Positions 46,901-57,034 of a stretch of DNA of 64,000 nt are shown piece after piece; positions within the stretch are counted from its first letter, which is position 1, and each line of letters starts with the position of its first letter. Position numbers and translations under genes: made by a program. Location of the stretch: contig JARCOQ010000007.1 in assembly GCA_029207755.1 (NCBI GenBank), positions 682,001 through 746,000 on the forward strand, read 5' to 3'. This DNA is from Chamaea fasciata. Its lineage: Eukaryota; Chordata; Aves; Passeriformes; Sylviidae. The notes beneath the pieces are model-generated. The model saw only the letters and a list, made by a program, of their open reading frames with translations, was not told the DNA's origin and ran no database searches.

Positions 46901-49652
46901 CGCTTTACTCCTCCTGAGGATTTGGCCCAGGAACACACAGTCCTCATTTTAAGTTTGCTGGAATTTGGTCAGAGAGGTCCCAACCCTGGTGAATTTGCTT
47001 TTGAGGTGTGTTCATACAAAAAAAAAAAAAAAAAGTAAAGATGAAATCCTGTGTTGAGAAGTGCTTATTTGGGAGCTGTGTTTGTTTCCAAGGCAGTCCA
47101 TCAGCCTTTCCCTGCACTGGCTTTTGTGGCATGGGATTGAGGGGTGCTCCCTGTGCCATGGCACCATTAGGTCCCCCTCTGGAACTCAGATGGCTGGAGC
47201 CCTGGGCTGCCTGCACCCATGGATGCCAGCCTGCAAATCTGCATGTGTTTAATACCGCTGTGAGCTGCCAGGTTCATTTTCACACTTCTCTGTAGGGCTG
47301 TTTAGCTGGCAGCTGCAGCCCTCCCGCCCCTGCCAGGATGTGCCCCAGTGTCAGTGCACAGCCAAAGGAACGTGCACTGCCTTGGAGGCAGGAGGAGTTT
47401 GTCTGCACTAGCAGCCCTGTGTGCCCCCAAAAGTCCACCCCTCATCCTCTTGCCTCTTTATCACATGTCTTTCCATCTGCAGAAGTGACTGACACAGTTC
47501 AAACTCCAGCTTGGCACCTGCCCCCCCTGCACCACCCAGGCCACCAACAGCCCAAATTTCTGCTCTGCCATTATCCTCATGTTTCATTTCTTGGAAGCTA
47601 ATTGATGTTGACAATGGCTTTGTTTAGCACTAAATACAGCCCCTGCCATCCCACTTCTCCCCAGGTGAGTCTCGTCTCTCTGGACACTTCTCCAGGGATA
47701 AACCTCCAGCCAAAACCCTTGGTCAAACAGAGTCACTTCCCAGGGACAAATAAACCACCTTGGCAGCTCATAGCTGCTGAGGACAATCTCTGATCAAATG
47801 GAAGATCTCCAAGGAGAAACACACACAGCCTGTTCCTTCCCAATTAAACATCAACCAGGTAAACCCACAGCTCTCAGGTGGGAGAGCTGGCAGGCTCAGA
47901 CTACCCAAAAGCTGCTTCCCCAGACAATCCCTGACTTCTTAGCCAGGGAATGACTGAGGGAGGTGATTTCTCACATGATTTATGCTTGCTCTGCCCAGCC
48001 CAGAGACCACATTTTCACCTGGGGTACTTGGGTCTACAGAGATCAGGAATAACTGTTACTGATACCTAAATGTGCTCAACCCAAACAAGCTGCCTCTTGG
48101 ACTGTGCACGAACACCCATCCTGCCCATTCCCTGCTCTTCCAAAGAGCCAAAGGGCATGGAATTTTCATGGTTCACTGAGTAGTTAGAAGAGGATAATCA
48201 TTAACTTGCTGAGGACAGTCTTTCCTTTGTGAGGCCCTTTATCAGGTGATCTTGCTAACAGACCTGGGGAGGATCTGGCTAGGGGAAGACACCGCTCTGT
48301 TCCCACAAAATCCCAACTGTCCCCAGCATGGGTGGTGTCAGCACAGATGTGAGGTGTGTTTTTGCTGCCAGGTCAGGCCGGCCTGTTGCATATGGAACCC
48401 TGGATTCACGTGGCTTTGATTGAGTTGCAGCCTAACGCTCCCCAACATCCACATCCAGCTCTCCAGAGGTGCCTTTGCCACGGGAAACTTTGGCTATGTT
48501 TGCGGGCACGACTCACCATACAGGTCCTTTGCACTCAGCTTGGAGGCTCCCTCGGCTTTGCCCATGCTGCCACTGGAAAAGAAAGAAAGTGGAAATCCAT
48601 CATCAGCTCCCAAATATTTTTGACATCAGTTTTCACACAGCAGCTCCGCAGTTGCCCTGAGGGACCAGCCCTTCCCTTCCTTGAGAAGCGTTTCTTTGTG
48701 GGCCGTGCCGGCAGCTCCCTGTGCAACCCTACCCGTTATCCACACCACAGGCACATGTCACTGAACCCAGCGCTGGAAACAGGACACGGAGCAGCCCAGC
48801 CAGGCCTGGCCCCACTAGAGTTACCTTCACAATGTCCCCTGGAAGGACAGCACTCCGGAGGGGCTGCGTTAAGGACTGGTGGCTCCCAGCGTGCCAAAAG
48901 TGGGGTTGGTACAGGGAGCCCCCCTCCATGTCATCCCTGAGCCCACAGGAACCTGAGGCCGTGCAAGAGCCAAGGGGATGGTCCCTTCTCAACGGGCATG
49001 TTGGAGATGTACCCCCTGAAGGCAGGTGCTCGGATATATAACATATCCCATGTAGGGATGTGGGAGGGTGGCACTGTGTGTCAACAGTTGAGTTTCGGGG
49101 CGTCAGGCCTCTAAGCGCCACGTGTAGGGCCACCCCCCGTGCCTGGGTCGTGGGGAGGAATGGGCACCCAGGAGATGATAGCGTTGTTTTCTGGCAGAGG
49201 AGGATCCAAGCAGGATCTGAGGTGCTGTGGTCGGGCTGTCCTGCACAGAGCAGTGAGCCCATGGGTGCCCAGGGGCTGCTTAGTGCTCTGTCACTGTGTC
49301 CCCCTGAGGGCAGGCAGTGCTTCAGGTGCTCGGAGCTGGTTTAGGAAGGAGGGCGAGAGCTGGTGGCTCTGGCTCCATCGGGAAATTGCCATGGGCTGCT
49401 GTAGCCCGAGGCTGCAGGGGGAGAGGCTCCCGGTGTCCCTCTGCTCTCTCCACCTAATGTGCCATTATCAAACCCCAGTGCACAAGGCAGGTGATGTGTG
49501 AGGCAGTGCCAGCTTGTGAGGTGCCCAGGAGGGGTGAAACAAACACCAGGGACTTTGGGGATGAGTGGGATTGAACAGTGGGAAGGAGTGGTACAGGAGG
49601 ATCCTTACTTTGATGAGCCAGGGTTGCTGCTGAGGGATCCCTTGTGACTCAT
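22847..49652 (-). CDS. EPS8L2: EPS8-like protein 2 (whole gene, 20 coding exons, 736 aa)
   Basis: EPS8L2 is a cytoplasmic adaptor that works with Abi1 and Sos1 in Rac activation and binds or bundles actin; it localises to stereocilia tips in hair cells. Twenty exons join with consistent phase into 736 residues (human 715). In order: PTB domain (about 45-185), proline-rich [15 protein letters not shown] (about 197-211), helical region with a polybasic [11 protein letters not shown] (about 290-300), SH3 domain (about 497-555), and C-terminal SAM-like effector domain (about 630-713). Identity to EPS8L2 rather than EPS8, EPS8L1 or EPS8L3 rests on SSPTHKLP after the SH3, [39 protein letters not shown] and [20 protein letters not shown]. 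It lies in the same orientation as BUB1B and upstream of it. A noncoding 5' exon must exist to the right of 49673. Confidence 0.97.
22973..23024. repeat. Tandem duplication, 28-bp period
   Basis: The string attacagtatttaatgaatg occurs at 22973 and again at 23001, in the last EPS8L2 intron. It is a simple local duplication. Confidence 0.9.
23291..23423 (-). CDS. EPS8L2: EPS8L2 coding exon 19: SAM-like effector domain
   Basis: The exon encodes [20 protein letters not shown], then [20 protein letters not shown] and NQLE. This is the actin-binding/capping effector fold of EPS8 proteins. The acceptor is CTCCCCAG|GA and the donor is GAG|GTAAGT. Confidence 0.98.
23822..24005 (-). CDS. EPS8L2: EPS8L2 coding exon 18: effector region
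   Basis: The exon encodes [20 protein letters not shown], then [20 protein letters not shown] and [13 protein letters not shown]. It matches human LMQHMDEVNDELIRKISN...EVRAWLEAKAFSP. The acceptor is TTCTACAG|AA and the donor is GA|GTAAGA. Confidence 0.97.
24006..25110. other. EPS8L2 intron 17, no gene
   Basis: No exon or known repeat was recognised in this 1.1-kb intron. A purine-rich stretch (gaggaggaggaagg) occurs near 24840. Confidence 0.55.
25111..25252 (-). CDS. EPS8L2: EPS8L2 coding exon 17
   Basis: The exon encodes [20 protein letters not shown], then [20 protein letters not shown] and SPQDAKE. SPTHKLP is diagnostic for EPS8L2 (human ASPTHKLPPSF). The acceptor is TCTATCCAG|TC behind a T-rich tract, and the donor is AAC|GTATGT. 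Confidence 0.94.
25270..25290. repeat. Poly-A run
   Basis: A run of about 16 A lies just upstream (gene sense, poly-T) of the exon 17 acceptor of EPS8L2, where it extends the polypyrimidine tract. Confidence 0.85.
25793..25900 (-). CDS. EPS8L2: EPS8L2 coding exon 16: SH3 domain, second half
   Basis: The exon encodes [20 protein letters not shown], then [16 protein letters not shown]. The ligand-binding WW pair and the GYVPYNIL strand (ALYDY-partner P and Y) are present. EPS8-family SH3 domains prefer PxxDY ligands. The acceptor is TCTCTCAG|GT and the donor is CAG|GTCTGT. The frame stays open for about 50 codons past the donor. Confidence 0.97.
26653..26764 (-). CDS. EPS8L2: EPS8L2 coding exon 15: SH3 domain, first half
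   Basis: The exon encodes [20 protein letters not shown], then [17 protein letters not shown]. The ALYDF-type motif of SH3 appears as IRYDF, and [12 protein letters not shown] is the RT loop. The acceptor is TCCTGCAG|GA and the donor is GAG|GTACGT. Confidence 0.98.
26765..27784. other. EPS8L2 intron 14, left part, no gene
   Basis: No exon or repeat was recognised before the CR1 element that occupies the middle of this intron. Confidence 0.55.
27785..28256 (+). repeat. CR1 LINE 3' end, about 470 bp (longest in window)
   Basis: It runs from caggctgggagagctggaaa and caacctggagaagagaaagc through gtgacaggataagggggaat and gcccagaggagctgtggctg, then catggcagggggttggaact, ending attccatgattcc. It is 5'-truncated, in plus orientation, and antisense to EPS8L2, within intron 14. 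Confidence 0.95.
28623..28738 (-). CDS. EPS8L2: EPS8L2 coding exon 14: variable linker before SH3
   Basis: The exon encodes [20 protein letters not shown], then [18 protein letters not shown]. It is poorly conserved with human, as expected for the disordered linker. Support is from splice sites (CTTTCCAG|CT; AG|GTGATG) and phase. Confidence 0.88.
29096..29222 (-). CDS. EPS8L2: EPS8L2 coding exon 13
   Basis: The exon encodes [20 protein letters not shown], then [20 protein letters not shown] and EE. The human counterpart is [33 protein letters not shown]. The acceptor is GTCCTAG|AG and the donor is GAG|GTCAGT. Confidence 0.95.
29357..29505 (-). CDS. EPS8L2: EPS8L2 coding exon 12
   Basis: The exon encodes [20 protein letters not shown], then [20 protein letters not shown] and SLGETWTRS. 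It matches human [31 protein letters not shown]. The acceptor is GACTCAG|AT and the donor is CG|GTGAGG. Confidence 0.97.
30167..30241 (-). CDS. EPS8L2: EPS8L2 coding exon 11
   Basis: The exon encodes [20 protein letters not shown], then GPLEL, as in human [25 protein letters not shown]. The acceptor is CTTTCCAG|GC and the donor is CTG|GTAAAT. Confidence 0.97.
31664..31752 (-). CDS. EPS8L2: EPS8L2 coding exon 10
   Basis: The exon encodes [20 protein letters not shown], then [10 protein letters not shown], as in human [30 protein letters not shown]. The acceptor is CTGGCAG|AG and the donor is TTG|GTAAGA. Confidence 0.97.
32097..32223 (-). CDS. EPS8L2: EPS8L2 coding exon 9: helical/polybasic segment
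   Basis: The exon encodes [20 protein letters not shown], then [20 protein letters not shown] and PA. It matches human [39 protein letters not shown]. The acceptor is CCTCACAG|CA. The donor GCAG|GTGCAG is weak, and the frame stays open into the intron to 31903. Confidence 0.95.
32686..32765 (-). CDS. EPS8L2: EPS8L2 coding exon 8
   Basis: The exon encodes [20 protein letters not shown], then QKIEKET. It corresponds to human [22 protein letters not shown]. The acceptor is TTTGCAG|AC and the donor is ACG|GTGGGT. Confidence 0.94.
32766..33304. other. EPS8L2 intron 7, no gene
   Basis: No additional exon was recognised and there is no clear repeat. Confidence 0.55.
33305..33444 (-). CDS. EPS8L2: EPS8L2 coding exon 7: proline-rich segment
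   Basis: The exon encodes [20 protein letters not shown], then [20 protein letters not shown]. The [16 protein letters not shown] core is shared with human. It is a plausible SH3 ligand. The acceptor is CTTGCAG|GG and the donor is CCAG|GTACAG. Confidence 0.96.
33577..33656 (-). CDS. EPS8L2: EPS8L2 coding exon 6: PTB C-terminal helix
   Basis: The exon encodes [20 protein letters not shown], then IRPQTL. It corresponds to human [26 protein letters not shown]. The acceptor is TCCTTGAG|GC, with a poor pyrimidine tract, and the donor is AA|GTAAGT. Confidence 0.95.
33781..33930 (-). CDS. EPS8L2: EPS8L2 coding exon 5: PTB domain
   Basis: The exon encodes [20 protein letters not shown], then [20 protein letters not shown] and NCDEVE, the core PTB strands. 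The human counterpart is [20 protein letters not shown]...VHFFHCDEVE. The acceptor is TCTTGCAG|GA and the donor is GAG|GTGAGC. Confidence 0.98.
34213..34374 (-). CDS. EPS8L2: EPS8L2 coding exon 4: PTB domain
   Basis: The exon encodes [20 protein letters not shown], then [20 protein letters not shown] and [14 protein letters not shown]. It differs from human EPS8L2 at only a few positions. The acceptor is ACTTCAG|CA and the donor is CAG|GTACCT. Confidence 0.98.
34375..38341. other. EPS8L2 intron 3, no gene
   Basis: This 4-kb intron lies inside the PTB-coding part. Several stop-poor frames (for example both strands at 34,960-35,680) lack recognisable motifs and flanking splice logic. No CR1 was recognised. 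Confidence 0.5.
38342..38406 (-). CDS. EPS8L2: EPS8L2 coding exon 3: start of PTB domain
   Basis: The exon encodes [20 protein letters not shown] and then VQ, nearly identical to human [22 protein letters not shown]. The acceptor is CTTACAG|AA and the donor is CAG|GTGAGC. It lies 10.1 kb from exon 2. Confidence 0.97.
40469..40682 (+). repeat. CR1 LINE 3' fragment
   Basis: It contains aggaagatgttcttctctgt, gcacaagctgcccagagaag, ccatccctggaagtgtccaa, ccatggcaggggatggaatg and gaggtcccttccaacccaaa. This is a well-preserved CR1 3' end in plus orientation, antisense to EPS8L2. Confidence 0.95.
47019..47036. repeat. Poly-A run (about 17)
   Basis: A homopolymer follows gttcatac. No retrocopy or element was recognised upstream of it. 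Confidence 0.85.
48517..48572 (-). CDS. EPS8L2: EPS8L2 coding exon 2
   Basis: The exon encodes [19 protein letters not shown], matching human NGSLGRSDGVAKMSPKDLF. The acceptor is TTTTCCAG|TG and the donor is TATG|GTGAGT. An internal ATG could serve as an alternative start. Confidence 0.93.
49609..49652 (-). CDS. EPS8L2: EPS8L2 coding exon 1: start codon
   Basis: Forty-four coding bases encode [14 protein letters not shown] plus AA of the next codon. It matches human MSQSGAVSCCPGAT. The exon begins at 49673 after the acceptor TTCTGCTGCAG|TT, so 21 bases of 5'UTR precede the ATG (context caacATGA). The donor is AAA|GTAAGG. The split codon AA|T restores the human NGS. Too short for ORF searches. 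Confidence 0.88.
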
Positions 49653-49673
49653 GTTGCTTCACAGGCCAGGCAA

Positions 49674-52600
49674 CTGCAGCAGAAGCACAAGAGACAGGGT
49701 CAGAGGTTATAGAACAGGCTCTCAGGTGATGTATCCATGTGCATCCTGCCCTCCCTGCCCCCAAGCTGGGGTCTCCAAGCAGGTGGAGCAGGCAGGTGAG
49801 TTACAAGGGTGTTTGCCCCCTGCTCTCAGTCCCCTCTCACTGCTCTGACCTAGGCTGAAGGTGACACATCCCAGGATGCTTTTTCAAAGCCTGCTTCCAC
49901 CTCTCCCTCTTGCCCTTCCATTCCAGGCACACCCCAGCTTTGTGGCATTCCAGCATGTCTTGTTCCAGCAGCACTGTCCTGCCTGAGTTTAAACAGGGAC
50001 TGAGGTGGCCTTTGCTTCCACGGTCTGTCCCCGATCCGTGTGTCCATGTGCTCGTTGCTGTGTGTCCCAAGTCACTTTTCATGCCTAGAGTGCCATTAGC
50101 TTTTGCTATGTGGTAGTTTTAAGTTCTACACCAGCTGTTAAAGTATCTTTACGAGAGGATTGCCCACATAAAGAAAAATGGGGATGCTGCTCCACTGACA
50201 GCTCAAGGATGAAGGAAAATGTACTGCGGCGAGTGGTCAGTGAAAGACAGACAGGACCAGCACAGATTATTTTCCTCTTCTTTCCAGTGGGAATTAGAAT
50301 GTGGGAGAAGATGCGAGAGAGATCCAGGCGCTGTTCTGACAGCAGAACTGCACGGGAAGAGAAACAAAACCTGAAAACAAGATATAGTAAGATCTCAGGG
50401 AATTATTTGTTTTGGTATTCAAGCTTTTCACCTCTGCTCCATGTGTGAGCTGAAGGGAAGCCAAGGCAAAGTCCTAAAATCTTTTTAAGTCTCTTTTGGA
50501 AAGTTCAGGGGCACTTCTGTGCCTGGATCAGACCCTGCTTACCTCACAATAAAGCTGTCAGAATTCACTGGTTTGGCTTTGAAATACTCACTGCTGGCCT
50601 AAAGGAAGAAATTCCTCAGTGTCCTCAGTGGGATTTCCTGCAAGGGAACTGCTGAGTGTGCCTGGCATGTGCCAAGCGCTGCCATGACAGCCACGGGCAG
50701 GCGGTGGAGCTTCCTCCAAGGGTTTGTCTTCACTGAATCTAGGCTAAAGTGTGTGTAATCCCCAGGGAATACTTTGGAGTCATCCCTGACACCTGGGATT
50801 TCCCCTCTGGAGGCTGACTATCTGCTGCAGGGCTTGTTGTATCATCAGCAGAGCTGCCCTGGATTCCTTACATATCCGTATTTATTCCTTGTGTTGGAAC
50901 ACTTGTGGTATTTTGCTCTGTGTGTTTCACCCTGAGGTTAGGGCAGAGACAGTTTTCTCACTGATCTTATCTGAACTGTCAGTGGGATGTCAGAGGGATG
51001 CATTTATGGGGATGCCAGTGCAGTACTTGGCTGTGCACAGACTGCATGGAGAACCCCAGCATGTTTTGGGCTCAGCCTTACAACTCGCAGCCCATTTTCT
51101 GTCGCAGTAACACACTCAGCACGGAGAAAAGGACTCTCGAGTGCATTTTAGCAGCTACTATGTTAAATTCCCCCTTTTTTGTCTCTCTCGCAGTTGATAC
51201 TGAAATCCCTTTGCACACCTATAAGAGATATAAATTCATATGCACAGTAGAATAGAAACTTGGTGGTCTGCCAGCCCCTTTGAGTGTAATCAAACCCATC
51301 CCTGTGTCCAAGCTTGGGTACCTGTGAATTTTTCCTCTGTTAATAGCTGTCTACTGGTTTCCTTTTACAGTCCTCAAACTGTTCCTATCTCCTGGATCTC
51401 TTTGTGCATTAGCATGAGATACCTGGAAAAGAGAACTTGGGCTCTTAAAAACCCCGCTCTGCCCTGTTTACTCTGCACCACCCAATCACTTGAGTCCCAC
51501 AGCTGATGATAGCTGGGAGTGTTTCTGCATATTAGTGTCATATTTCTGGCTCCCTTTCTCTTACTGCCCCAGGGCCATGTCCCAATGTACTGAAATCCAG
51601 GTTGCTCCAGCAGGAATGTGTCACCAGGTTTGGCCCGTGGAGCTCAGAACTGGTCCCAGCCCCAGCTGTGAAGCACCAGGGGATCCAGCTAAGATCACCC
51701 TGGTTTTTATTTCTCCTTCCTAAGCTGTGTCCAAAAACTAAACCTCTGGGATGTGCTCCGTGAGGAGCCCACCCGGTGCAACCCAAGGTGGCTGCCAGAG
51801 GTGCAGACTCCATGGCAGCGGCAGAGCAGTCTGGCTTCGTGGGTGAAGCAGGACCAGCCCTGAATCCTTCATCTCATGGTGGTTAATAAAGTACTGATGG
51901 GATCAGCTGGGCTCCCCAAATGATAAGCTAACCTGGACGTGTGCCTGTGTCCCACGAGCCCATGAAACTGGAAGCAGTGCACACACCTGCCAAGTCAGCA
52001 GGTCCTTATCATCATGCTGGGCTCCCTTTTCTTTGTTTATTCCTGCTATTTTCCTATCTGCCCTTTGCTCAGCTCTCTCTGCTGCATTCAGGCCACGGCT
52101 GGGCTCGGCCTCGTGTTGGTCACAGCGAGGGCGTGGTGTGGTGCTGGCCAAGTGAAACCAGGATGGAGCCTCATGCCAAAGCTTTTAATTCAGCGTTAAT
52201 TGCCGGATATTAATTGAATCTGAACTGGAAGACTTCAAGGGGGAAGGGCATGTTCCTAAAGGGTTGGAGTCTTTTAATGAATCTGCTAAATCAAGAGGCA
52301 GCTGGGCTTGTAAAAGGTGGAGGGCTAAGGGCACTTCACCTGAAATGTGGACAGAACAAAAGATGTGAGAGATGAAGCCTTCCCTAGGTCCTCTCTCCCC
52401 TTGGGAGCATCCTTAAGAGCTCCCACAGTCTGCAGCCTCAGCCAGATGTTGTCTTCTCCCTGCCCTGATTAGAGGGTTCTGATCTTCCCCTTATCTCCCA
52501 GCAGGTGTGGCTGCTGCCTCCTCCTTCCCCAGCGGGAGGAGTGTAGGAAGGGAGGTGAGACACAAGTGTCACCGTGCAATTTGTGGCACCTTTGACTCAG

Positions 52601-55600
52601 CCTAATCAAAGCCAATTCCAAGACCATCACCTAATCCTTTTGCTGGTGCAGGGCGGTGTCTCCGCATGGGTCACCAGGCAAGGCAGCTGAGCCTTGCACA
52701 TGAGCATGGCGTGGAATGAGATACGGACTCCAGGAGCTAAGCCAGGCTCAAATTCAGCCTGCTGCTGCTGGAGCAACTACAGGGAAGCTAACCTACATGG
52801 CTAAAGCCTGGCATCTTGATCTGGCCCAGGCCAGGAGGTCCCAGAGGGACTTAGGGAGGCCAGCACACACTAGTGCTGACAGGCCATCAAGGTGGGTGAA
52901 GACGTGTTGTACTTTAAAGCGCAGGAAATCCCACTCCCTGACTTTCCGGCCGGCCTTATCCTTGGAGGTCAAATATCCTCCCCAAGACACCCGGAGCCGT
53001 GACGGGAGCCTGGCATTGTCTGCGCCACATTTCAGTACTTTTATAGCAAATGGAAGCTGGCCATGCATTGTTTTGGCTTTCTCTGAGTCTCTTTGAAGAG
53101 GGAGCTGTGACACTAATCCCTCTTCTCCAAGGGTGGAGAAGCACTTTGTGCAGGGAAAGAGCAATACCTCTTTCTCCTCTCTGGGCTGATCTCTGCTATT
53201 GTTGTACTTTATTTTTATTAGGTATAGTTCTCCCTTATCTGCTGTGCTCAGACTTCTTACGGGGTGTGGAAAGGACACGAAAAATCCTGGATTTGGATAA
53301 AGACTGGACAATGTGCAAATGTGAAATGCTAGTGGGGTTTTTAGGACTATTATGATTATCATCACCATTAGTAACAGCAGCATCTGGTGTTTGTGGGTTT
53401 TTCTCTTCATGGGTCTAAGGCCTTCAAGACTGAGACTGGGTTTGTTGGTGTCAGAGAACATAAGGATGTGATTGTAGCAGTGGGGACTTATTACGCTGGT
53501 CAAAACAGAACAGTTTTTGCTGAAACAGTAGAAAAACATGGCAAAAACCGCCAAACCCTTAAGCTAAGCGGCCTAGGAGTAACAGCAAGTTTTTCCAAGC
53601 ATGTTCTAACCCAGTTCTAACAAACCTTGTCCATGTTTCCATCAGTCATCCCACTGAAATCTGCCTGGGGCAACGGGACCTCCAAATTCCCCATCAGCCA
53701 CGCTGAAGGGGGTGTCTGCACCAAGAGGTGAGATCCCTGGGAAGGAAGCTGTCCCTGGGATCCTGCCTGGGGTGAGGGGTCCAGCGTCACCCTGCTCGCA
53801 GTGCGCGTACCCTGTGCCAGGGGGACGGGCAGGCAGAACTGCTGGATTGGCAGCAGCCTTGGGAGTAACAGAACGCGTCAGGGAGAAACACGAGCTGGCC
53901 ACCACACGATGTTATCTCTTAGACGACTTCCCAGGCCCACAAAGCACTGTCTGTTAGGCCTGCTGGGTATTTTCCTACAGGAATGGCACGCTGGAGAAAG
54001 CTGTTTGATGGGCTCTGCTGTAAAGCTTGGGCTGCTTGGGCTCACAGGAGAGCAAAGGGAGCACAGGCACCGTGGTGAGCGTGCCCTGCACTGGTCCTGC
54101 TCCAGACAGCTCCCCCACCCCCTGGGAATATCCCACCAGTTCCCACAATCCATCCTACCCTCTCTGATGGAACGGAAGGGGGTGGCAGGTAGGGAAGGCC
54201 ACAATCCCACGTCAATCCGCTAACAAAACAGATCTGGGGCATTAGTGAGGCACTGGGATATGTGTGCTCAGGGCTCCTCACGAGACACCAGGAGTCCTAA
54301 ATTCACACAAACTGGCTTAGATCTCTCAAAATGGTTGTGAGAGGGACCCCAGGAGCCTGTGGTTGACTTGAGAACTTCCTGTGGGGCTCTGGTCTGCTGG
54401 TCCAGCCTCCTGGAACCACCCTTCTCCTGCTTTTAGTTGCTTTTTTGACTCTGCCTGTAAAGATGGCTTCAGGGCTCACCAGAAGAAACTCAGGGTCTCT
54501 GCCAGGAACATGCATTCATAAATAAAAATAATCTTTGTGTTAGTCAGAAAGCATCAGGAAATGCAAATCCAGAGCAGAGAGGCTGACAGCCAAACAGAGG
54601 AACAGGTTGTTGTTTCTCCTTGAAAAAGCAAGCCAGGATCTTGTCCCATCCAAGATTTCCAAACACTGCTTTTGCAAAATCAGGCCTTGGCTGTTCAGCA
54701 GGACCAAGTCAGAACTTCACCACTCTGTTTGACCGGTGGTGATTCCTTCTTTGGAAACGGGAACACATCCAGATGACACTACCTGGAGAGCCTGGTGGCC
54801 GTAGGAGTCCCCATTGTTATCTGGGTTGTTTGAGATGCCTTTACAGCACCCCAGGTCTGGGAAAGTGGCAAGTCCTCTGGTTTTTCCCTTCTTCCACCCT
54901 TTCAAGTTACCTTTACAGTGACGGATCATGGATCCCTTTGGAAAGACACAGGCTTATGGAAGGGGGGAGCGTGTGTGTGGAGCTCCAGGGTGTGTGTGGC
55001 ACGTGCTACGTTCCAGCAGAGGCAGTCCCCAGGTACAACCTGCCAGGTGTCTGAAGGAAACACTCCCTGCTCTGCACATCAAATTGTTCACATTGTGGAG
55101 ATTCTCCAGAAGACAAGCACCTGGATAAATATAACCCAGCCCAACAGGTCTGGGCAGAGAGGAACCAAGTGTTCTTCAGCCTCCGCGGCAGAAGTGGCAG
55201 CAGCTCATTTGGACTGGGGCATCTCAGACCTACAGCCACCCCTCTACCAGCTTTGGTGGACCCTGACCTCCCCTTTGAATCCCACCTGGATTTACTGTTG
55301 GTCTCCAAGGGGCCGAAACGGAGCCTTGGGAGCTCAGAAACACAAACTGGCACTACAGAGCAAAAGTGCCAATATTTACAGATTCCTGATGGGAGATTCG
55401 TGAGCTACCTACAGAGAGAATGTGTCCATGGTGATCCCCAAAGAGACCTTAATTTAGGTCCCAGTCCGGAGTCCAGTGGCACTGGAGGCCCTTGGTGCCC
55501 ACAGGCTGGAGCGGGAAAGGAAAGATCTGAACCAAAAATGAGGAGCTTCTATATTCCTGCCAGAAACTAAAACCCTCCTCCCAGAACTACAACCAAAAGC

Positions 55601-56884
55601 AAGTCTGGACAGCACCCTGCTCTATAAATACCCTGGGAAAATGCACAAACAGCCACAGTCTCCAAGATCTTGGGAAAAAACTGGAAAGTGGCTCCACTAC
55701 CCCTCGGAAAGACTTGTTTGCAGAGTCCCGGTGCCGAGTGACAGCTCCTGGATTTGCACCTTCCCTCTCTGTTAGAGGAATTCTGCAGGAGCTGGGTGGA
55801 AGGAAAACAGGGAGCAGGTTTGAGCTTGCTGTGTGTCTTGCCAGGGGTTCCAAGGCGAGCATTACCCATGCTTGGGCTGCAGTTTAGAAAGCTAGAGAGC
55901 CAGGCCCAGAAACAGCGCATGAAACATTAATGGCTGCTTTTGGAAAGGTGGAGGGAGATGAATGAGCACTCCTTACGTAAAACCTCATTAAACGGTTTAA
56001 ATTAAAGACCCTATTTCAAAACTACCTGACTGGGAGAAAGTGTCATGTGAGTCACTTGTACTCCCCAGGAAGAAAAACCAGCATGACATGTTCCCTCGGC
56101 TTCCTGGGAAGACAGGAGTTTTGTGAGGAATTCTGTAGCTTTTTCCCCTCTGTCCTGTTTTTGTTTTGTGCCCACACCTTCTGTGAGCTAATCCTGTCCC
56201 TAGCACCACCCAGCTTCTGGGAGGTTGGAGCCAAGGAGCTGTGGGAAGCTGGAGCTGGCCGTGGGACTGTCTGGGCAGGATGCAAGGGAAAGGCTGGATG
56301 GCTCCAGTGCTGCCAGGACCTGTGGGTGTAGCGTGCCCTGGTATCCAAAAAGTTTGCTGAAGAAAGCACTGGTGGTTGTCATGCTGAAGGTTTCTCTGCC
56401 CTGCATCCTTATTCACCCCACGACCCCCCAGATTTATCCCTTTTCCTAGCCTGGTGCTGTACTCTGGGCACGGGATCACCAGCAGCAAGGGGTTTAAAGC
56501 TGTGATTTTTAGACATGGGAAGGATTTCACACTGTAGATGAAAGAGCAGCTTTTTCTTTGCTCTGTGTAAAAAATCAGGACTCAGGGATGAGGCCAGTAA
56601 AAATAGGGAGTGACTCTGTGTGTGTCATATTCCAGAGCAGGACGGGTAACAGCCGAGCCCAGCCTGGAGGAGGGCATTGAATCGCCTCTGTGTTCAGGCG
56701 AAACACCAAAATCCTAAAACTGGCTTTGTGCTCGTGTCCCTGGCTGCAGGCACCAGCTCTCAGAGCTGTTCCTCATGTGCACCTCTGGTGGAGCTGGAAT
56801 CTTTCTCTGATGGCTTTTCCAAGCTTGAAGGCATCTGTGGAACAGCTGGGAGACTCGGTGAAAGGCTGGCACCGGTGAGGGTGG
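49674..56884. other. Upstream / 5' intronic EPS8L2 DNA, no gene recognised
   Basis: The noncoding first exon and promoter of EPS8L2 should lie to the right of 49673, but no CpG island or convincing 5' exon was found. The longest frame (minus, 52793-53554, 253 codons) has no recognised domain. Confidence 0.45.
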
Positions 56885-57034
56885 CAGACTGCCCATCCCT
56901 GGAAGTGTCCAAGGCCAGGCTGGTCGGGGCTTGGAGCAACCTGGTCTAAGGGAAGGTGTCCCTGCCCGTGGCAGGGGGGGGAACTGGATGGGCTTTAAGG
57001 TCCCTTCCACCCCAAACCATCCCAGAATCTGTGA
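56885..57034 (+). repeat. CR1 LINE 3' fragment
   Basis: It contains ccatccctggaagtgtccaa, ggccaggctggtcggggctt, ggagcaacctggtctaaggg, and tttaaggtcccttccacccc ending in atcccagaatctgtga. Clear CR1 3' end in plus orientation. Confidence 0.94.

Larger units (their letters stand above)
38407..48516. other. EPS8L2 intron 2, 10.1 kb, no gene recognised
   Basis: This is the largest intron and a likely place for regulatory elements. It holds one CR1 fragment (40469-40682), poly-A tracts at about 41920 and 47019, and a 13-base direct repeat ctaactctttgct near 45053-45078. No frame here has a recognisable domain. Confidence 0.5.
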
